Part shown: positions 35,542 through 45,429 of the stretch, in pieces | Layout: the number at the start of each line of letters is the position of its first letter | Numbering within the stretch: position 1 is the stretch's first letter | NCBI GenBank assembly: GCA_031275285.1 | Contig: JAISOY010000154.1 | Span: forward strand, 1-53,963 | Source: Bacteroidales bacterium | Lineage (GTDB): Bacteria > Bacteroidota > Bacteroidia > Bacteroidales > UBA4181 | Direction: 5' to 3' | Length of the DNA stretch: 53,963 nt | Made by a program: the position numbers and the translations under genes | The notes under the pieces: generated by a model | Seen by the model: only the letters and a program-made list of their open reading frames with translations | Databases searched by the model: none | What the model was told of the DNA's origin: nothing

Positions 35542-38500
35542 CTAAAACTCAAATTCTGCTACCTTGACCAATCCGCTTGCGGATCTTTTCATTTCTTTTG
35601 ACATCTGGAGGCATACCACTTTTCTTTCTTCCCGGTTACCCGAGTAATGGGTAAATATCTCCAGCATAATGGTAGAAGGTCCTTCCGCCTTTACCTGACT
35701 ATCGCCGAAATAGTTGACAAACACTTCATATGTTCCTTTCACTGCCTTTTTCAGCAGGAATTGTTCCGGTCCGTATCCCTGTGTGATATCCTGGCTGATA
35801 CGTCCGCCAATGGCTGTTTGCCGGTGGCTGTAATAGCAGGTTTCCCCGTTCGGGTCTTTCACATGCAGGTCAATATCCGTATTGTTCATGTTCCAGTTCA
35901 TCACTACCCGTATGTCAACAGGCATTGCCTTGATCAGCCGGCCATCTATGCCGGATATATCCAACCGGTTTTTTGCTGCCAGCCGGTTCAGTTCGGTCAC
36001 CACCACTTCTTCTATCCCTGCGCTACGTGTATTGATATTTCTGTTATAGGATTGCGTCAATACGGAATATAATGCTTCCAGCGCTTCCTGGTTTTTTCCG
36101 CCATCAGCCAGGGCAAGGGCATGATCACGATAGCTTTGCGGTTCCATGGGACGCCATTGGATCACCTTTTTACAAACAAAGGCCTCGAGGTCATATGCTC
36201 CGTATTCTTTAAAACGATAACCCAGCAACCGGAACAATGATGCATTCTCTATATCCAGGTCAGCAATGGAGGTCAATATCCTGAATGCTTTTTCACGGTC
36301 ATTCAGGCTGAAAAACCAGTCTGCCATATCAAAATAAAAAGTGGGCGTATGGATGTATTCCGGACGGATCTTTAGATATATCGCATAATCAGCCTCAACT
36401 TTTCCGGTCAGTGTTTTTGTGTATTCCTTGTCCTGTTTGAGCGGCACCAGACGGATCTGCGGCTGTGAAAATTTTGATTCCCGGGTCAACTCCTTCTCTT
36501 TTTTATCTGCACGTCTTTCGGATTGCATGACAGATGCAGCCTGTACACTGCGTTGTCTGGCAAGAACAGGTGCTGACACCTCTTCCATTGCTTCATATTC
36601 AACCACGTCCAATATCAACATATCATCTGATACACTCATCACAACAGGAGGTGATGACGGTGGGGCAATATTTTTATCCGGCTGCGGATATTTCGGTTTT
36701 TGTTGTGTGAAATCTTTCTCCCACCACTGTTTCAGGTTTTCCGCCGCATTAACGGCCGCACTGAGAAGGCTTCCTTCCCTTGCGGATATTTCATCGTCCT
36801 GCATTTTCTTCCAACGCAGATATTCACTATGTAATTCTGCAGGAGGGACAATATTATAGGTAATATAATCCTGTAATGTTTCCAGAACAATTAATGATGT
36901 ATTCCGCGTCACGATCCCGAATTGCTGTCCGATCGCCGTCAGTTCCTCTTTATTCTTTTCATAACACAGATCCAGTTCATTGATCTTTTTCTGTGCCCAG
37001 ACACGGTATACATTACCCTGTGTCAATGCATCCCCGGATTGAAGTTTGACCTTCATCCTTGTTTCCACCTTACTCCCATAACCAAATAATAGTGTGATCT
37101 CGGCCTGACGGGCATCCAAAATTCCGGCTACGGAAAAATGGCCATGAACAGGTGTAGCTACAGACGGATAAACTTCCCTTACGGAAGCAGGTTTCTCAAT
37201 TCCAAGGAAATGAAGGGTCTCATTTATGACAGCATTTCTCATTTCCTCCTGCGACAGTGCATTCAGGTTGATAAATTTCCCCCTGGTCTGTGCGGCAATC
37301 CATTTCAAGGTGCTGTAATCCGCTTTCGGAGAAGATACAATGCAATGAATAGGACGGCCGGTATTGGATCTTCTTAAGTCGAGTTCCATCGGGCGTTCAG
37401 GCTGGATCTTACGCCTGGTGAATCCAGGGATAAGGAAATCCCCATCACTAAGTGTAGACAGGCCGTCTGAAAACAACAAAAATTCGCCGGAAGAGATCTT
37501 ATCCAGGTCAATTGCGCTGTAATCTGTTCCTCCGTCATAATCCAATGATTCTATTTTTTTCTGCAATCCGGACCAATCCCCATTACTGATCTTATAGGTT
37601 CCTCCATCAATAAAACGGTTGTTCAGTAAAAAAAGGGAGATCGTCAGATCCTTTTTTTCCCGGATAATGAGGTCCAACAATTCCAGTTCACTCTGGATAT
37701 CCCTCTGTAATCCGCTCAATGAAGCATCCCAGACGATACCCAGATGATCACTCCATACTTTTTTCCTGATCTCCGTTTTGGGGAATCCTGAGGCCATGAA
37801 GTAATAACTGCCCGATGCGGATTGCATGACTACCTGCGGGATATCCGACATAACAGGCAATGAAAAAGCAAGGGACCGTGAAGGCTGGTAATTTTTCCTG
37901 CTGAAAGTAGCGACAAAGTTATTGCCCTGCTCATCAAAAACCAAACCGCCGGACAATCCCCCATCCGTCTTTGGCTTTGCCTTGCTCTGCCATACGATCG
38001 CTTTCAGAGAGAACTGATCAATCGCTTCCCGGTAATCCATAGGCAAACGATAGTGTAATGAACCGTTTTCCACAGCCAGTTCCTGCTCATAAGCAATGGA
38101 GATCGTCCGTATACCGTTGGAGGGGATCGGATAGATACGGGTCCGGAAATTATTCCCTTCCACCCGCTCAAGTAATCCGGGATCTACACGCCTCTGCTCT
38201 ATTTCTTCAAATACCTGAGTCGCTTTAGCTTTTTCTACCGGAACGGCCTCCCTCATCTTTCCGTTGATATCAAGGGCATAATGACTCACTGTAACACCAT
38301 CCGGAAGAGGGAACAACAATTCACCCTCCAGGATTTTCCCTGTCCGGTTTTTAAAGGTCATGGTAAACTTTGTGGAAGCAATGTTACCGGTAACATCCAC
38401 CCGGACATCCAGTGACTGCAGGTAAACTTCCTTGTTCTCCTTTTTCCCGTTTACATTCAATATGGGCATCTGTGCGTTTATAGACGATGTGGCCATCAAA

Positions 38501-38544
38501 GCGCCTATCATCAGTCCGAAAAAATAATGGTTCATGGCTTTCAT
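35542..38544 (-). CDS. VIT / vWA domain protein with TPR-like and DUF2135 regions
   Basis: A 1000-residue secreted protein with a signal peptide (hydrophobic 7-22, cleavage near INAQ). An N-terminal VIT domain (about 30-170: LQSLDVRVDVTGNIASTKF, EGELLFPLPDGVTVSHYAL) is followed by a von Willebrand A-like domain (about 255-450) with a MIDAS-type DASLS. A low-complexity linker follows, then a helical region resembling TPRs (about 710-860). The C-terminal domain (DIRVVMNWNMNNTDIDLHVK) fits DUF2135. VIT-vWA proteins bind partners in a metal-dependent way; the role here is unknown. It is divergent from a TetR regulator. A near-consensus box (TAAAGATA, about 38570) may be its promoter. Confidence 0.85.
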   Translation of the reverse strand: MKAMNHYFFGLMIGALMATSSINAQMPILNVNGKKENKEVYLQSLDVRVDVTGNIASTKFTMTFKNRTGKILEGELLFPLPDGVTVSHYALDINGKMREAVPVEKAKATQVFEEIEQRRVDPGLLERVEGNNFRTRIYPIPSNGIRTISIAYEQELAVENGSLHYRLPMDYREAIDQFSLKAIVWQSKAKPKTDGGLSGGLVFDEQGNNFVATFSRKNYQPSRSLAFSLPVMSDIPQVVMQSASGSYYFMASGFPKTEIRKKVWSDHLGIVWDASLSGLQRDIQSELELLDLIIREKKDLTISLFLLNNRFIDGGTYKISNGDWSGLQKKIESLDYDGGTDYSAIDLDKISSGEFLLFSDGLSTLSDGDFLIPGFTRRKIQPERPMELDLRRSNTGRPIHCIVSSPKADYSTLKWIAAQTRGKFINLNALSQEEMRNAVINETLHFLGIEKPASVREVYPSVATPVHGHFSVAGILDARQAEITLLFGYGSKVETRMKVKLQSGDALTQGNVYRVWAQKKINELDLCYEKNKEELTAIGQQFGIVTRNTSLIVLETLQDYITYNIVPPAELHSEYLRWKKMQDDEISAREGSLLSAAVNAAENLKQWWEKDFTQQKPKYPQPDKNIAPPSSPPVVMSVSDDMLILDVVEYEAMEEVSAPVLARQRSVQAASVMQSERRADKKEKELTRESKFSQPQIRLVPLKQDKEYTKTLTGKVEADYAIYLKIRPEYIHTPTFYFDMADWFFSLNDREKAFRILTSIADLDIENASLFRLLGYRFKEYGAYDLEAFVCKKVIQWRPMEPQSYRDHALALADGGKNQEALEALYSVLTQSYNRNINTRSAGIEEVVVTELNRLAAKNRLDISGIDGRLIKAMPVDIRVVMNWNMNNTDIDLHVKDPNGETCYYSHRQTAIGGRISQDITQGYGPEQFLLKKAVKGTYEVFVNYFGDSQVKAEGPSTIMLEIFTHYSGNREERKVVCLQMSKEMKRSASGLVKVAEFEF

Positions 38545-38642
38545 TTTATGGTTTATCTTATAGATTCATTTAAAGATAGAATTCCATAAATCTGTCTGAT
38601 TTTTTATATTTTTCCTCAAATAGCGCTTTTTATAGCTGATTG

Positions 38643-38694
38643 TTTGTATTTATAAATGGTAAAACATACTTTTGCATACTGATCAGTATGTTTT
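38643..38694 (+). promoter_or_regulatory. TetR-gene promoter with overlapping palindromes
   Basis: TTTG (38643-38646), 20-nt spacer and TACTTTTG (38667-38674) form a good Bacteroidota promoter. Directly after it is the perfect 16-bp palindrome CATACTGATCAGTATG (38675-38690). A larger inverted repeat AAAACATAC / GTATGTTTT (38661-38669 and 38686-38694) straddles the -7 box. This is a typical TetR-type operator arrangement and implies self-repression. Confidence 0.75.
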
Positions 38695-38709
38695 ATTGAA
38701 ATAAAAAAC

Positions 38710-39321
38710 ATGACTTCTAAAAGTGAAGATACACGCGAACATATACTGACCGTTGCTTTTGATATGTTCATGCAGAAGGGCTATAAGGGAGTAACCATGA
38801 GTGATCTGGAAAGAATGACCGGTTTGACCAAAGGGGCTTTTTATCACTATTTTAAAGATAAAGCGAAAATATTTTCCGCTGCCCTCTCGGAGAAATTCGG
38901 AAAAATGGAATTCCGTCCTGATAGTCAATGGTTGAAGGACGTTTCTTTGCATGACTTTATAGAAGCCTATGTTACCTATCTCGGAAAAGTGATCCATTAT
39001 TTTCATCATCTGCAGATCAATTACGCCGACCTGCAGTTTTCCAATATTGTTTTGGATGCCATCAGATTTATTCCTGATTTTAAAGAAAACGTAAAAAGGC
39101 GTTCCTCGGAAGAAATCACGATGTGGGAACGTGTTATTTTCAGGGCAAAGGAGAATAATGAGATCAAAAGCGATCTGGAAACCACAGTGTTATCATATAC
39201 TTTCTTAAGTCTTTCCCATTCCGTACAAAAGAGCATTCAGACCGGAAAATCGGGAGAGCATGCCCTGAGTATTATCCGTCTGCAATTTGAACAATTGTAC
39301 CACCTGATAAAAACATCCTGA
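38710..39321 (+). CDS. TetR-family transcriptional regulator
   Basis: A 203-residue repressor. Residues 8-55 form the TetR helix-turn-helix (TREHILTVAFDMFMQKGYKG, MSDLERMTGLTKGAFYHYFK). The rest is an all-helical ligand-binding and dimerisation domain with no recognised inducer. Its own promoter carries a strong palindrome. It diverges from the VIT/vWA gene with about 165 nt between starts, so that gene is a possible second target. No efflux pump is nearby. Confidence 0.93.
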   Translation: MTSKSEDTREHILTVAFDMFMQKGYKGVTMSDLERMTGLTKGAFYHYFKDKAKIFSAALSEKFGKMEFRPDSQWLKDVSLHDFIEAYVTYLGKVIHYFHHLQINYADLQFSNIVLDAIRFIPDFKENVKRRSSEEITMWERVIFRAKENNEIKSDLETTVLSYTFLSLSHSVQKSIQTGKSGEHALSIIRLQFEQLYHLIKTS

Positions 39322-39502
39322 ACAAACATACCATTTAGCATGTTAATGCTTATATCTATCTGAATAAAGTCAACATTAAAACATATAGTATATCACCTAT
39401 TCGCCAATCACACCACATGAAATGTTCATGCACTGAGGTGCACCAACCATATTGATGATGTATGAACATTCCATCTGACCTTAAAAATAAAATTATAAAC
39501 AG

Positions 39503-40036
39503 ATGAAAATATCCCGCGTCGCATTTTTCCTGATATTCATTTCAACCGTTGCCTATCCCTGGGAAATATCATCCCCCGAAAATGATACATATCCGAATGA
39601 AAAGCGCCTGTTCCATGTAGAAAGAAGCCTGAACAGGAATATCGTCTGTTATGATATCAATATTAGTGAAAGCGGGGAACTGAATACATTGGAACCTATG
39701 ACGGTTTACTGGATCGACCGGGAAAAATATCCGGGTCAGTCGACCGGATTAAATTATATCCAAAAAAAACTGGCTTTTGGATATGAAATAGACCTGAATT
39801 CGGAAAACGGGGTAACTATCAAGTTAAATGCGATAAAAAACAGGAAAGTTTATATCGAAAAGGATGAATTTTCCAAATATTACTGTAAAACGAACATCAA
39901 TAACCAATTATCCATTTTAAACAAAATATACGTCAAAGTACGTCCTTCTAATTCCCTGGACGTCGAATACATCGATTTATCCGGGATCAATCCGGATAAT
40001 GGAAGCTCTGTGTCGGAGCGAATTTATAAAAAATGA
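39503..40036 (+). CDS. DUF4833 secreted protein
   Basis: A 177-residue exported protein with a signal peptide (hydrophobic 6-19). The mature part has the DUF4833 features: KRLFHVERSLNRNIVCYDIN, then PMTVYWIDREKYPGQSTGL, then IQKKLAFGYEI. Function unknown; a periplasmic beta-rich domain is likely. It overlaps the next gene by four bases (ATGA), so the two are translationally coupled. In the 180-nt gap upstream lies a loose inverted pair (ATGTTCAT near 39423, ATGAACAT near 39466) that could be regulatory. Confidence 0.82.
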   Translation: MKISRVAFFLIFISTVAYPWEISSPENDTYPNEKRLFHVERSLNRNIVCYDINISESGELNTLEPMTVYWIDREKYPGQSTGLNYIQKKLAFGYEIDLNSENGVTIKLNAIKNRKVYIEKDEFSKYYCKTNINNQLSILNKIYVKVRPSNSLDVEYIDLSGINPDNGSSVSERIYKK

Positions 40037-42570
40037 GATCGTTGAAACATTGGTTATTTCTCTTAGGTGTATTCTGGATACCTATTTTATCGGCACAGGT
40101 AACTAACCGTATTCAAGGTGTGGTTACTGATGCTGTTACCGGTGAAGTATTACCCTATGCCAATGTAGCCGTACTACCGGGAGATCTTTTCCTGGGAACC
40201 ATTACCGGAAAAAACGGATCGTACCTGCTCGAATATACCGCCCAGGCAGAAAGTATTGTTTTTTCCTTTGTCGGTTATGAATCACAGACTGTAAAAATAG
40301 CTTCCATCCAAACCGGAAAACTGAATATCCAATTGAAACCGTTATCCACTGAAATTGAGGAAGCGGTGGTCTCTGCCAGACGGATACGTTACAAGAGAAG
40401 AGGAAATCCGGCTGTAGAACTAATGCGCAAAGTTGTTGCCAACAAAGATAACAACCGCATGGAATCACGTGACCATTATGCGTATGAGCGGTATGAAAAA
40501 GTTCAATTATCGCTCAATGAACTGAATGACAGCATTAAAAATGGAATGTTATTCAGGAAATTTCCATTCCTGACCAGCTACCTGGATACTTCAAAAACAG
40601 GACTCCTTTCATTACCTGTATTTTTGAGGGAAAATATTTCCGAACATTATTTCCGGAAATCACCCAGATCCTCCAAAGAAATCCTGAAGGGTTCCCGTAT
40701 GGCTGACTTTAATGAACTGATCGAAAAAGAATCCATTGGTGTTTTTCTGGATGGCCTGGTTGGAAAATCGAATATCTATGATTCTAAGATCATGATCCTG
40801 GAAAATGAATATATCAGTCCGGTATCCTCATTAGCGATCACTTTTTATCATTTCCATATTTTGGATACGGTAGCTATTGGCGGTACATCCTGTATCAATT
40901 TGTCTGTTTATCCGAGTAATCCCCAGGATTTCGGTTTCAGGGGCAATCTTTATATCACCAATGACAGCATGTATGCGTTGAAACGGGCCGAACTGGCATT
41001 CACAAAAAATGCCACAGTCAATTTTGTCAATGACTTCTCACTGATACAGGAATATACGCTGATCGACAGTACATGGTGCCTGACCCTGGATGAAGCGGTA
41101 ATTGATTTCGGCCTTACCAAAAACAGGAGTCTTGTGCTGGGAAAACGAAGCAATACATATACCAATTACCGTTTCGATTCCCACATTCCGGAAACGGTTC
41201 TTTCGGGAATCAATAATATAGAAAAAGCCATCGGTTATGATATACTGGATGACGGGTACTGGAAAGAAAATCGTCCGATAGCACTGAGTCGCTCCGAACA
41301 GGGCGTATACGACATGGTCGCGGATATGAAGAAAGACCGGTTGTTCAAACATGCACTCAATCTTACCGGGATCATTTATTCCGGATATATCAGTGTGGGT
41401 CCGGTAGACCTGGGCCCCATAGAAACCTTCCTCAGTTTCAATGACGTGGAAGGAGCACGTGTCCGCCTGGGAGGAAAAACCAATACCAACTTCAACCGCC
41501 ATCTTTTCCTGGAAGGATTTGCCGCCTATGGGTTTAAAGACCAACGGTTCAAATATCGTTTAGGTGCGATGTATTCATTCAATGAACGAAAGATCCATCC
41601 CTGGGAATACCCGATGGATCTCCTTCATATATCCTATGAAGACAATATCATGACACCCGGCCAGTTTTTCATGTTCGGCAGCGGAGACCGTCTTCTCCTG
41701 TCGTTTTACCGGGGAAATGCACAAAAAATGGTATATCACAGGACATTCAACATCAAATACGATAAAGAATATGCCAGCGGATTCTCCTTTCAGCCTTCGT
41801 TTACACGACGGGAAGAAAAACCTGCCGGAGACCTGGCTTTCACCAACGAATCCGGAACTGTCAAGAGCGTCATTACTTCCCAGTTAGGGCTCAAATTGAG
41901 GTTTGCTCCTAATGAAAGGTTTTATCAGGTACAACAGAACAGGTATTCGCTGAACCATACCAACCCTGTCTTTACCGTTAATTACTCCTATGGTATGAAA
42001 GGAGTCTGGGATGGAGACTATGAATTTCACCGGCTGGAATTAGGCATAGACAAACGCAGCTGGTTCTCAAGTTTCGGCTTTGCAGACACCTGGATCAAAG
42101 CAGGTAAAATATGGGGAACGGTACCCTTCCCCCTCCTGGTGATCCATCAGGCCAACCAGAATTATTCCTATCAGGACAGGGCTTTCAATATGATGAATTA
42201 CATGGAATTTGTGAGTGATACCTATGCGCAGATCAACTTTTCATACTGTTTCAACGGCTGGATATTTAACCGGATACCCCTCATCAAAAAACTGAAATGG
42301 CGGGAATTTATTTCATTCAATGCTCTGTGGGGAAATTTATCGGACCGGAACCATCCGGATCATCATCCCGAATTATTACATTTTTCAGTGAATGAATCGG
42401 GCATACCTACCATGTACTCGTTGGAAAATAAACCGTATATGGAAGCCGGTATCGCTATCGATAATATTTTTAAAATCATACGGATCGACCTGATCAAACG
42501 TCTGAATTACCTGAATCACCCGGATATTCCGGAATGGGGTATCAGGTTCAGGTTGCGGTTTTTATTTTAG
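40033..42570 (+). CDS. DUF5686 / carboxypeptidase-regulatory-like outer-membrane protein
   Basis: An 845-residue outer-membrane protein. It has a signal peptide (to about LSAQ), an N-terminal CarboxypepD_reg-like (CNA-B) domain (VTNRIQGVVTDAVTGEVLPY, IVFSFVGYESQTV), and then the long DUF5686 region. That region is rich in aromatic amphipathic strands and ends in Phe (RFRLRFLF), consistent with a beta-barrel. The family is widespread in Bacteroidota with unknown function. The ATG overlaps the DUF4833 stop by four bases, suggesting that the two proteins work together at the outer membrane. Confidence 0.88.
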   Translation: MRSLKHWLFLLGVFWIPILSAQVTNRIQGVVTDAVTGEVLPYANVAVLPGDLFLGTITGKNGSYLLEYTAQAESIVFSFVGYESQTVKIASIQTGKLNIQLKPLSTEIEEAVVSARRIRYKRRGNPAVELMRKVVANKDNNRMESRDHYAYERYEKVQLSLNELNDSIKNGMLFRKFPFLTSYLDTSKTGLLSLPVFLRENISEHYFRKSPRSSKEILKGSRMADFNELIEKESIGVFLDGLVGKSNIYDSKIMILENEYISPVSSLAITFYHFHILDTVAIGGTSCINLSVYPSNPQDFGFRGNLYITNDSMYALKRAELAFTKNATVNFVNDFSLIQEYTLIDSTWCLTLDEAVIDFGLTKNRSLVLGKRSNTYTNYRFDSHIPETVLSGINNIEKAIGYDILDDGYWKENRPIALSRSEQGVYDMVADMKKDRLFKHALNLTGIIYSGYISVGPVDLGPIETFLSFNDVEGARVRLGGKTNTNFNRHLFLEGFAAYGFKDQRFKYRLGAMYSFNERKIHPWEYPMDLLHISYEDNIMTPGQFFMFGSGDRLLLSFYRGNAQKMVYHRTFNIKYDKEYASGFSFQPSFTRREEKPAGDLAFTNESGTVKSVITSQLGLKLRFAPNERFYQVQQNRYSLNHTNPVFTVNYSYGMKGVWDGDYEFHRLELGIDKRSWFSSFGFADTWIKAGKIWGTVPFPLLVIHQANQNYSYQDRAFNMMNYMEFVSDTYAQINFSYCFNGWIFNRIPLIKKLKWREFISFNALWGNLSDRNHPDHHPELLHFSVNESGIPTMYSLENKPYMEAGIAIDNIFKIIRIDLIKRLNYLNHPDIPEWGIRFRLRFLF

Positions 42571-42618
42571 GATGGTATATCCACCGAATGATATTCCGGG
42601 AGATTAGAAATAAAATAT

Positions 42619-42626
42619 TATCTTTG
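42619..42626 (+). promoter_or_regulatory. Bacteroidota -7 box for lemA-M48 operon
   Basis: TATCTTTG matches TAnnTTTG 26 nt before the ATG at 42653. The -33 element is not clear. Confidence 0.6.
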
Positions 42627-42652
42627 AAAAGAATTTTTATATACAATAAGCT

Positions 42653-43210
42653 ATGATAGGATATATTATTTTAGGAGTGGTGGTACTGTTGGTGATAGTG
42701 ATTATATCCAAGTACAACACCTTAGTTAAGTTAAGAAACAATCGTGAAAATGCTTTTGCCGACATAGATGTCCAACTGAAACAGAGACACGATCTGATCC
42801 CCCAGCTGGTATCCACAGTAAAAGGATATGCCTCCCATGAAAAAGAAACCCTTGACAGGGTGATCAGCGCCCGTAACGGAGCCATCAATGCCAAAACCAT
42901 TGATGACAAGATCGCTGCAGAAGGCGTCCTGACCTCTGCCCTTTCCGGTTTAAAGGTAACACTGGAAGCATACCCCGACCTGAAAGCAAACACTAATTTT
43001 CTCCAGCTACAGGAGGAAATCTCAGATATTGAAAATAAACTGGCTTCCGTAAGGCGTTATTTCAATTCGGCCACCAAGGAACTGAACAATGCGGTGGAAA
43101 GTTTCCCATCCAATATTGTTGCAGGTATGTTCGGATTCCATAAAGAGATCATGTTTGACCTGGGAACAGAACGTGCTAATCTTGAACAGGCTCCCCAGAT
43201 AAATTTTTAA
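42653..43210 (+). CDS. LemA-family membrane protein
   Basis: A 185-residue protein with one N-terminal membrane helix (residues 2-20) and a helical-bundle domain. The LemA signature VKLRNNRENAFADIDVQLKQ, with RHDLIPQLVSTVKGYA, is clear. LemA proteins are commonly encoded beside HtpX-like proteases, and the M48 gene starts 3 nt after this stop. Precise role is not established; an accessory role to the protease is inferred. Confidence 0.93.
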   Translation: MIGYIILGVVVLLVIVIISKYNTLVKLRNNRENAFADIDVQLKQRHDLIPQLVSTVKGYASHEKETLDRVISARNGAINAKTIDDKIAAEGVLTSALSGLKVTLEAYPDLKANTNFLQLQEEISDIENKLASVRRYFNSATKELNNAVESFPSNIVAGMFGFHKEIMFDLGTERANLEQAPQINF

Positions 43211-43213
43211 ACT

Positions 43214-44173
43214 ATGCAATATGTCGGGATACAAACACAACAGACCCGGAATAATATTCGATCCATTGTGTTACTGGTTCTTTTTCCCTGTCTGGTCGTA
43301 GTACTTACTTTCCTGTTTTCATACCTGGTGAACCTGGTGTCTTATTCCGGTAATGAAAATTACAATATCTGGGACCAGACATGGGCCATCACCCTGCATT
43401 ACATTCCGTATGTGATCGGAGGTGTCCTGATTTGGTTCCTTATCGCCTATTTTGCGAATACCAGTATCATCAATTCGGCTACCGGGGCGCATTCACTGGA
43501 GCGCAAGGACAACAAACGGGTGTATAACCTGGTGGAAAACCTTTGTATATCGAAAGGAATGAAAATGCCCCAAGTACAGGTAATCGAGGATGATTCACTA
43601 AATGCATACGCCAGTGGTATCAATGATAAAACCTATACGGTCACCTTATCCCGGGGTATCATCAATAAGCTCGATGATGACGAACTGGAAGCCGTTATCG
43701 CGCATGAACTTTCGCACATACGTAACAGGGATGTCCGGTTATTGATCGTTTCCATCGTCTTCGTGGGGATTTTTGCCATGTTGTCCGAACTGGCTATCCG
43801 GATCGCTTTCACATCCGGCCGCAGGAGCAGCAACAACAAAAATAACGGGGCCATCTTTTTCCTGATCGCATTCCTGGTGGCCATTGTCGGTTATTTCTTT
43901 GCGAGCCTGATGCGTTTTGCCATTTCCCGCAAACGTGAATATCTGGCTGATGCCGGGGCGGCAGAAATGACAAGAAATCCGAAAGCACTGGCCAATGCCC
44001 TCCGGAAAATATCCAATGATCCGGATATCGAAGGGATCACACGCGATGATGTGGCACAACTGTTCATTGAGCATCCGAAGAAAAAAGCAAAGAATGCATT
44101 CAGCGGACTGACCGGCTTATTTGCGACACATCCCCCCATCCAGAAAAGAATACAGGTACTCGAACAGTTCTGA
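43214..44173 (+). CDS. M48-family (HtpX-like) membrane zinc protease
   Basis: A 319-residue integral-membrane metalloprotease. It has two N-terminal membrane segments (about 18-40 and 57-80), the zinc motif HELSH (His164, Glu165, His168) in VIAHELSHIRNRD, further helices (about 175-230), and the third ligand Glu242 in RKREYLADAGA. HtpX-type proteases degrade misfolded membrane proteins. Coupled to LemA by a 3-nt gap and followed by an inverted repeat that may end the transcript. Confidence 0.93.
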   Translation: MQYVGIQTQQTRNNIRSIVLLVLFPCLVVVLTFLFSYLVNLVSYSGNENYNIWDQTWAITLHYIPYVIGGVLIWFLIAYFANTSIINSATGAHSLERKDNKRVYNLVENLCISKGMKMPQVQVIEDDSLNAYASGINDKTYTVTLSRGIINKLDDDELEAVIAHELSHIRNRDVRLLIVSIVFVGIFAMLSELAIRIAFTSGRRSSNNKNNGAIFFLIAFLVAIVGYFFASLMRFAISRKREYLADAGAAEMTRNPKALANALRKISNDPDIEGITRDDVAQLFIEHPKKKAKNAFSGLTGLFATHPPIQKRIQVLEQF

Positions 44174-44607
44174 TCCTCCAACCGGACCAAAATACTTATT
44201 CGTAAAATAACGAATTTCTATATTGAAACGCGTTATTTTATGAATCTTATCTTCAAAAGATCGTCTAACTAGCTTTACTCCTGTAATCATTCATATTGGT
44301 CATTTCCGCTAATATTTCGGATATAAACAAGATAATTGTATTTTGAACCAGATGGGTTGTACATCCAGTCACTATTTACTGTTTCCCTCTTTGTTGCGTA
44401 TTTTACTCACGACTATTCCCGAAAAAACAGCTCTGGTAAAAAGACAGGAATATCCTACCATAATAAGCTATTTTTCAACATCTTGTATGAAAAAGACTTC
44501 TCTGTAATACTATAATAATTACTTTTTCATATAAATGTATTCTTTATGGGAACTCAATTCCAGGTTATTATCTGAATCGATTATCTGATTTTTTCAAACA
44601 GGCAATA
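44174..44607. other. Gap between convergent genes
   Basis: 434 nt between the M48 protease and the polysaccharide lyase. Apart from the hairpin listed next, nothing recognisable was found: no promoter box, repeat core or RNA gene. Confidence 0.5.
44198..44245 (+). terminator. Inverted repeat after M48 protease gene
   Basis: ATTCGTAAAATAACG (44198-44212) pairs with CGTTATTTTATGAAT (44231-44245) with one mismatch. There is no long T run, so terminator strength is uncertain. Confidence 0.5.
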
Positions 44608-45402
44608 TCATTCAGACTGATAATTCACTATATGTTTAAAAGCAGCGTCTTCTCCGAATACATATACATCATCTGTGTAGATTTCAAAAGGTTCCTCTCC
44701 TTTCCACGGATCTCCCTTATATGCCCCTACTTTAAAGTAGGGACCTTTTCCTTCATCCGCCCAGTATGTTGCCTGCTTTTTTATATCCACTGTTTTTTTC
44801 CCATTCCACCATATTTTTACAAATCCGTCATTTTCTTCAGTCCATTTTACATGAACAATAATTGTATGCCATTTCTTCGGCTCCATCATTCCTATTAAAT
44901 GATGTGTGCAGGTAATGTCTGCATCTTTGGTTGGCCTTTGAAAAGTAAACATGACAGAGCCGTCTCCTTCGAGCCTGATATCAGAGCCAACACCACGGCA
45001 TCCTTTACGGAAATCCCGTTTTGTCGGATATGTCGGAAATTGTGCGATAAGACAACCATTCCCCCTGTTCTCCGGCCAATAGTAACTAACTTTATACCAC
45101 CTAGTATCTCCAATCTCAGCACGTCCCGTGCTATTGACTTTTAATTCGGCACGTTCGTCACAATTCCACAATACATGGTGTAGGGATTTACCACTCTTTC
45201 CGGGACTGTCTTTGAATACGATCTTCTCACTGGCACAATCATGACACTCTTTACTGTGACATTCCCGTTGCGAACCTTTCATATCACCTTCATCAAATGT
45301 ATTGAAATAGAGAGGGGAAACATTTTGTGAATGAATTATTCCAAGACTGAACGAACAAAATATAACAAACAAACAGAAATATTTGATTTTCATAATCTTC
45401 AT
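44608..45402 (-). CDS. Heparin-lyase-I-like polysaccharide lyase
   Basis: A secreted protein of about 264 residues (start chosen at the ATG at 45402; in-frame alternatives at 45420 and 45393). The signal peptide runs to about IHSQ. The mature part is a concanavalin-like jelly roll with blocks such as ERAELKVNSTGRAEIGDTRW, WYKVSYYWPEN, KKWHTIIVHVKWTEENDGFV and WWNGKKTVD. This matches the 'polysaccharide lyase' family related to heparin lyase I. Such enzymes cleave uronic-acid-containing chains by beta-elimination. A cluster of Cys residues (CHSKECHDCASE) near the N-terminus is unusual and may bind metal or form disulfides. It is the last gene of a GntR-GH140-lyase operon. Confidence 0.78.
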   Translation of the reverse strand: MKIMKIKYFCLFVIFCSFSLGIIHSQNVSPLYFNTFDEGDMKGSQRECHSKECHDCASEKIVFKDSPGKSGKSLHHVLWNCDERAELKVNSTGRAEIGDTRWYKVSYYWPENRGNGCLIAQFPTYPTKRDFRKGCRGVGSDIRLEGDGSVMFTFQRPTKDADITCTHHLIGMMEPKKWHTIIVHVKWTEENDGFVKIWWNGKKTVDIKKQATYWADEGKGPYFKVGAYKGDPWKGEEPFEIYTDDVYVFGEDAAFKHIVNYQSE

Positions 45403-45429
45403 TATTAATTTATTATACAATTTATTCCA

